DNA from: an uncultured Prevotella sp.
GTDB lineage: Bacteria > Bacteroidota > Bacteroidia > Bacteroidales > Bacteroidaceae
DNA length: 40,562 bases
Direction of reading: 5' to 3'
NCBI GenBank assembly: GCA_946186945.1
Contig: CAMHPC010000006.1
Location: 1-40,562 of the forward strand
Translations under genes and position numbers: made by a program
The notes under the pieces: model-generated
Databases searched by the model: none
The model's input: the letters and a program-made list of their open reading frames with translations, nothing else
What the model was told of the DNA's origin: nothing
Shown: one piece after another, positions 40,486-40,562 of the stretch
Layout: each line of letters starts with the position of its first letter
How positions within the stretch are numbered: position 1 is the stretch's first letter

Positions 40486-40562
40486 TTAGAATAACTTTAT
40501 CTTGTAGCCAAACTTCAGTTCTATGAGTTGAGCCTTGGCATCGCCCATTATCTCCTCTGCCT
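40486..40562 (-). CDS. 3' end of an unidentified minus-strand gene
   Basis: The minus strand reads 24 codons ending KAQLIELKFGYKIKLF and a TAA at 40488-40486, directly after the terminator. The alternating beta pattern and the terminal Phe are compatible with an outer membrane beta-barrel end, but this is too short to assign a family. The start lies outside the window. Confidence 0.55.
   Translation of the reverse strand, partial: AEEIMGDAKAQLIELKFGYKIKLF

Overview
The window looks like a chromosomal segment of a Bacteroidales bacterium, most likely Prevotellaceae. The reasons are a SusC/SusD pair, several lipoproteins, a probable type IX secretion tail on a secreted protease, a ribosomal protein S16 with a long Ala/Glu/Lys extension, and many promoters of the Bacteroidota form (TTTG or TTG, about 20 nt, then TAnnTTTG). 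Genus-level placement is inference. No rRNA, tRNA or CRISPR array was seen.

Left edge (1-933): the tail of a PD-(D/E)XK/AAA-ATPase family protein, a fragment of a HAD-like gene, and a 333-bp internally deleted insertion sequence that keeps both terminal inverted repeats.

Candidate regulated uptake locus (about 1016-11237): a promoter with a run of eight G in its spacer drives a 65-codon leader ORF very rich in Met and Cys. The leader overlaps the start of a periplasmic-binding-protein-like gene. After that come SusC, SusD, a lipoprotein with two Met/His-rich YtkA/FixH-like segments, a TonB-dependent receptor carrying CxxxM and HxM motifs spaced as in the copper receptor OprC, and an unusual DAACS-family carrier. 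I read this as a copper (or copper-complex/thiol) acquisition operon with a sensing leader peptide. It is the most interesting part of the window.

Middle (11369-28233): nagB and a BASS-type transporter; an orphan SsuA/THI5-like lipoprotein with a TPR protein; a GT2 glycosyltransferase opposite an M6 metalloprotease; rpsP; a GYF_2-domain membrane protein; ffh-folD-small TPR; a four-gene 2-oxoacid:ferredoxin oxidoreductase operon ending at a strong hairpin; and two tandem deoxynucleoside kinases overlapping a HAD hydrolase.

Right part (28238-40562): a minus-strand cluster of an SPFH/SHOCT protein and two zinc-ribbon membrane proteins; a short FNT-like protein; a MalY/PatB lyase with a DUF3737 protein, divergent from an MGMT-type protein; an Rpn-like PD-(D/E)XK protein; and a cluster tatA-tatC-polyferredoxin-aldo/keto reductase. 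In that last cluster the reductase carries a twin-arginine lipoprotein signal, so the translocase is encoded beside a probable substrate. A GT4 glycosyltransferase, a 16-bp terminator hairpin and the 3' end of an unidentified minus-strand gene close the window.
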